Origin: Actinomycetales bacterium UBA1416
Lineage (GTDB): Bacteria; Actinomycetota; Actinomycetes; Actinomycetales; Actinomycetaceae
Reading direction: 5' to 3'
Assembly: GCA_002304945.1 (NCBI GenBank)
Contig: DBPQ01000121.1
Location: forward strand, 1 to 8,130
DNA length: 8,130 nucleotides
Made by a program: the position numbers and the translations under genes. Shown piece after piece: positions 6,205-8,130 of the stretch. The stretch's first letter is position 1. Every line of letters starts with the position of its first letter. The notes beneath the pieces were generated by a model. It saw only the letters and a list, made by a program, of their open reading frames with translations, was not told where the DNA came from and did not search any database.

Positions 6205-6964
6205 CGAGGCGGCGTTCCCGCTGCCCGTAGTCACGCAGCGCGCGCAGGAAGTCCACCCGCCGGAAGTCCGGCCAGTAGGTCTCGCAGAAGTACACCTCGG
6301 AGTGCACGGACTGCCAGAGGAGGAAGCCGCTCATCCGCTGCTCCCCGGAGGTGCGGATGATGAGATCGGGATCGGGCTGGCCGGCGGTGTAGAGGTGGTC
6401 GGCGATGTCGTCGACGGACAGCACGTTCGCCGCCTCCTCCATCGTGATGCCCTTGCGGGACATCTCACGCAGGAGGGAACGCACCGCGTCGGTGATCTCA
6501 TGGCGGCCGCCGTACCCGATCGCCACGTTGACGTCGAGGCCCTCGGTGACGATGAGGGCGTTGCGGGCCTCGGCGGCGGAGAGTCGGTCCGAGACCTCGC
6601 GCGGGAGGAGGTCGAGGGCGCCGACGACGTGGAGGCGCCACCGGCCGTCGTCGGCGAGCTGGTCCACCACGGCGAGGATGATCCCCATGAGGTCGGCGAT
6701 CTCGTCCGGGTCGCGTTCGAGGTTGTCGGTGGAGAGCATCCACAGCGTCACGCGGGCCACGCCCGCCTCGGCGGACCACTGGAGGAACGCGGAGATGTTG
6801 TCCGCGCCCGCCCGGTGCCCCTGCGCGACCGGCGCGCCCACCGAGCGCGCCCAGCGGCGGTTGCCGTCCAGCATCACGGCGACGTGCCCCGGCACCCGCA
6901 CCGGATCGAGGTTGCGGGCGAGGTTGCGTTCGTAGAGCGTGTACAGCAGGTTGGTGGGACGCAC
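6197..6964 (-). CDS. uppS: cis-Prenyltransferase (isoprenyl diphosphate synthase, Rv1086-like)
   Basis: This 255-residue enzyme condenses isopentenyl diphosphate onto an allylic diphosphate to make Z-polyprenyl diphosphate, the lipid-carrier route for the cell wall. Motifs: HVAVMLDGNRRWAR (27-40; catalytic Asp33), GHRAGADN, LSTDN (77-81), GYGGRHEITDA (150-160), DLIIRTSGEQRMSGFLLWQ (200-218; Arg204, Arg210) and WPDFR near the C-terminus. The N-terminal LYTLYERNL segment and TAGQPDPDL closely resemble M. tuberculosis Rv1086, which makes the short product Z,E-farnesyl diphosphate. Met76 lies where Rv1086 has a bulky Leu said to limit chain length. A short-chain product is therefore plausible, so the uppS symbol is used in the family sense. 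The GTG at 6964 is chosen because GGAGGGGG lies five bases upstream; the GTG at 6979 lacks a ribosome site. It is divergent from the trhA gene. Confidence 0.93.
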   Translation of the reverse strand: MRPTNLLYTLYERNLARNLDPVRVPGHVAVMLDGNRRWARSVGAPVAQGHRAGADNISAFLQWSAEAGVARVTLWMLSTDNLERDPDEIADLMGIILAVVDQLADDGRWRLHVVGALDLLPREVSDRLSAAEARNALIVTEGLDVNVAIGYGGRHEITDAVRSLLREMSRKGITMEEAANVLSVDDIADHLYTAGQPDPDLIIRTSGEQRMSGFLLWQSVHSEVYFCETYWPDFRRVDFLRALRDYGQRERRLGR

Positions 6965-6969
6965 CGTGA

Positions 6970-6977
6970 CCCCCTCC
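6970..6977 (-). promoter_or_regulatory. Ribosome binding site deciding the uppS start
   Basis: The minus strand reads GGAGGGGG, five bases before the GTG at 6964. The longer frame starting with the GTG at 6979 overlaps this site and has no purine-rich stretch of its own, so the downstream GTG is the likelier start. Confidence 0.65.
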
Positions 6978-7060
6978 ACCGATGGAAGAACCTGTGCAAC
7001 GCTATCGCGAACGCCACTCCCCGATCAGGCTCTCGGGCATGGCTCGCCGGGACCCGGTGA

Positions 7061-7093
7061 GTTACGATGGCGTAGGTTACGCAACCGTAGGTT
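7061..7093 (+). promoter_or_regulatory. Double 15-bp palindromic operator upstream of the hemolysin III gene
   Basis: The unit GTTACGnnnnCGTAG is repeated head to tail at 7061-7075 and 7076-7090, followed by a further GTT. Each copy contains the palindrome TACG-N4-CGTA (7063-7074 and 7078-7089), with different central bases (ATGG and CAAC). Conserved palindromic arms with variable centres are the signature of a dimeric repressor site, for example TetR family. The array ends two bases before the ribosome site of the downstream gene. It overlaps a candidate -10 (TACGAT, 7063-7068), so a bound protein could block transcription. No regulator gene is in the window. Confidence 0.6.
7063..7068 (+). 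promoter_or_regulatory. Possible -10 element of the hemolysin III gene
   Basis: TACGAT fits the TAnnnT pattern and would start transcription near 7075, about 30 bases before the ATG. The hexamer 17 bases upstream (TGGCTC, 7040-7045) is a poor -35. The element lies inside the first operator copy. Confidence 0.35.
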
Positions 7094-7104
7094 TGGAGAT
7101 TCCC

Positions 7105-7854
7105 ATGACGCACCACGCACATCGCGGCGACGGGCGTCAGCGCGCGCACGACGCGCTGGAGAACGCCCACGACGCCGTCGACCACGCCATCGAACGTCTC
7201 GAGGACGCCCGGGATCGCGTCGTCGCCACCGTCAAGCCGAAACTGCGGGGGTGGATCCACGCCGGTACCGCGCCGCTCGCCCTCGCCGCCGGCATCGTCC
7301 TCATCGTCCTCACCCCGGCCGCCGACCGCTGGGCGAGCGCCGTCTTCGTGGCCTCGAGCCTCGTGCTCTTCGGGACGTCGGCCGTCTACCACCGCGGCAC
7401 GTGGTCACCCCGGGTCGGCGTGACCCTGCGGCGCCTCGACCACGCGAACATCTTCCTGCTGATCGCTGGAACCTACACGCCCCTGGCGTGGACGCTGCTG
7501 GACCGCCCGACGGCGCAACTCCTCCTCGCCGTCGTGTGGGGCGGGGCCGTGGCCGGCATCCTGATGCGGGTGTTCTGGCTCTCGGCGCCCCGCTGGCTCT
7601 ACGTGCCCCTGTACGTGGCGCTCGGCTGGGTGGCGGTCTGGTTCCTCCCCGACTTCTCCGCCGCGGCCGGCCCGGCCCTCGTGTGGCTCATCGCCGCGGG
7701 GGGCATCGCCTACACCCTCGGTGCGGTGGTGTACGGGTTCAAGCGGCCCAACCCCTCCCCCCGCTGGTTCGGGTTCCACGAGATCTTCCACGTCGGCACG
7801 GTGGTCGGCTTCGTGTGCCACCTGATCGCCGTGTTCATCGCCGTCACCACCTGA
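7105..7854 (+). CDS. trhA: Hemolysin III / TrhA family membrane protein
   Basis: This 249-residue integral membrane protein belongs to the hemolysin III (PAQR-like) family, linked to membrane-energy homeostasis; its biochemical activity is unsettled. After about 48 residues there are seven hydrophobic segments. Family motifs are SAVYHRGTW (His96), LDHANIFLLIAGTYTP (111-126; Asp112) and FHEIFHVG with His225, His229 and the later His239. The Ser/His, Asp and terminal His residues form the metal-site set of this superfamily. The N-terminus is unusual: about residues 10-48 are a charged, heptad-like helix rich in Ala, His, Asp and Arg that would add a cytoplasmic coiled coil to the usual roughly 210-residue core. 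The ATG at 7105 has GGAGA five bases upstream. The divergent partner is the Rv1086-like prenyltransferase, an arrangement also seen in M. tuberculosis (Rv1085c/Rv1086). Confidence 0.92.
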   Translation: MTHHAHRGDGRQRAHDALENAHDAVDHAIERLEDARDRVVATVKPKLRGWIHAGTAPLALAAGIVLIVLTPAADRWASAVFVASSLVLFGTSAVYHRGTWSPRVGVTLRRLDHANIFLLIAGTYTPLAWTLLDRPTAQLLLAVVWGGAVAGILMRVFWLSAPRWLYVPLYVALGWVAVWFLPDFSAAAGPALVWLIAAGGIAYTLGAVVYGFKRPNPSPRWFGFHEIFHVGTVVGFVCHLIAVFIAVTT

Positions 7855-7906
7855 GCAGGCGCTGGCACACCCCTCCGCCAGGCACGCTGCCCGAGGAATT
7901 CCGGCT

Positions 7907-7974
7907 CCGCACCCTCCAGCACCGCACCCTCCAGCACCGCACCCTCCAGCACCGCACCCTCCAGCACCGCACCC
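7907..7974. repeat. 15-bp tandem repeat, four full copies and a partial fifth
   Basis: CCGCACCCTCCAGCA is repeated without a mismatch at 7907, 7922, 7937 and 7952, and the first eight bases recur at 7967. It starts 53 bases after the trhA stop. Because the period is a multiple of three, it leaves repetitive open frames on the minus strand, but these have no start context or recognisable protein. Perfect identity between copies suggests recent expansion by slippage. Confidence 0.9.
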
Positions 7975-7978
7975 CTTC

Positions 7979-8069
7979 CACAAGTGCGTACGCCCCGCGA
8001 TTCTGCGGGTGGTACACCATCCGCAGAATCGTTCTGCGCCCGCACGGCGATCCTGCGTACGCTCTTGTG
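7979..8069. mobile_element. MITE-like 91-bp element with 15-bp terminal inverted repeats
   Basis: The left end, CACAAGTGCGTACGC (7979-7993), is the reverse complement of the right end, GCGTACGCTCTTGTG (8055-8069), at 14 of 15 positions. Both ends contain the perfect palindrome GCGTACGC. The interior holds a strong hairpin (7998-8031) and no coding potential. Eighteen bases of the right end, starting TCCTGCGTACGC, recur in the same orientation at 8104-8121, so another unit seems to begin at the window edge. It may be a non-autonomous mobile element or a REP/BIME-like dispersed palindrome. No target-site duplication is evident and no transposase is present. Confidence 0.5.
7998..8031. repeat. 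Strong 15-bp hairpin inside the palindromic element
   Basis: CGATTCTGCGG (7998-8008) pairs perfectly with CCGCAGAATCG (8021-8031). The stem continues inward through one G-U and three Watson-Crick pairs to a TACA tetraloop at 8013-8016. The 3' arm can instead pair with TTCTGCG at 8032-8038 (seven pairs, three-base loop). No T-run follows on either strand, so it is not a standard intrinsic terminator, though it lies downstream of trhA. Confidence 0.75.
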
Positions 8070-8121
8070 CCTCGGGCATCCACCCCGACGACCCGCTGGA
8101 TCGTCCTGCGTACGCTCTTGT
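8051..8121 (+). repeat. 18-bp direct repeat, two copies 53 bp apart
   Basis: TCCTGCGTACGCTCTTGT occurs at 8051-8068 and 8104-8121, in both cases after a CGAT- or GATCG-type sequence. The first copy is the right end of the 91-bp element. The second suggests an adjoining related unit continuing past the window. Confidence 0.85.
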
Positions 8122-8130
8122 TGCCGCCGC

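Noticed and set aside
7862..7881. Terminator hairpin just after trhA
   Set aside because: Only a five-pair stem (CTGGC/GCCAG) with a ten-base loop and no T-run.
7998..8031. Intrinsic terminator for trhA
   Set aside because: The hairpin is strong but no T-run follows on either strand and it belongs to a repeated element.
7405..8079. Minus-strand frames through the 15-bp repeats
   Set aside because: Open only because the repeat period is a multiple of three; the products are repetitive and partly antisense to trhA.
7907..8121. CRISPR array
   Set aside because: The 15-bp units are contiguous with no spacers, the other repeats are irregular, and no cas gene is in the window.

Overview
The window is GC-rich throughout, uses GTG starts with strong AGGAGG-type ribosome sites, and encodes proteins typical of high-GC Gram-positives. 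It is most likely chromosomal DNA of an actinobacterium, probably of the order Micrococcales. The genus cannot be read from the sequence.

Layout, left to right. (1) Minus strand, 1-326: the N-terminal membrane part of a molybdopterin-dependent (sulfite-oxidase-like) oxidoreductase that runs off the left edge. (2) Minus strand, 436-1779: a PIN-PhoH family protein (PhoH2 type), a putative RNase/RNA helicase. (3) A divergent 248-bp gap, 1780-2027, with a possible 29-residue membrane micro-ORF ending just before aroA. (4) Plus strand, 2028-6157: a tightly packed operon aroA - aroE - aroKB (fusion) - aroQ, each junction overlapping by a few bases. (5) Minus strand, 6197-6964: a cis-prenyltransferase of the mycobacterial Rv1086 type. 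(6) Plus strand, 7105-7854: a hemolysin III/TrhA-family membrane protein. Its upstream region carries a 15-bp tandem palindromic site that looks like an operator. (7) 7855-8130: no gene is evident. The stretch holds four copies of a 15-bp tandem repeat, then a 91-bp palindrome-rich element with 15-bp terminal inverted repeats, then a further partial copy of its end.

The aro operon encodes five consecutive reactions from DAHP to EPSP: dehydroquinate synthase, dehydroquinase, shikimate dehydrogenase, shikimate kinase and EPSP synthase. These are the same five activities that fungi fuse into the AROM protein. DAHP synthase and chorismate synthase are not in the window. Several motifs differ from actinobacterial housekeeping enzymes: EPSPS has PADKS/GNSGT/RVKESDR, DHQS has GGKVAVD, and AroE has an altered N-terminal and NTD motif. 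The PhoH2, Rv1086-like and hemolysin III genes form a neighbourhood I recognise from other actinobacteria, so the aro block looks inserted into it. It could be a transferred or second shikimate module. Whether another set exists in the genome cannot be told from here.

The points most worth a second look are the AROM-equivalent operon with its divergent AroE, the double operator upstream of trhA, and the small mobile-looking repeat at the right edge.
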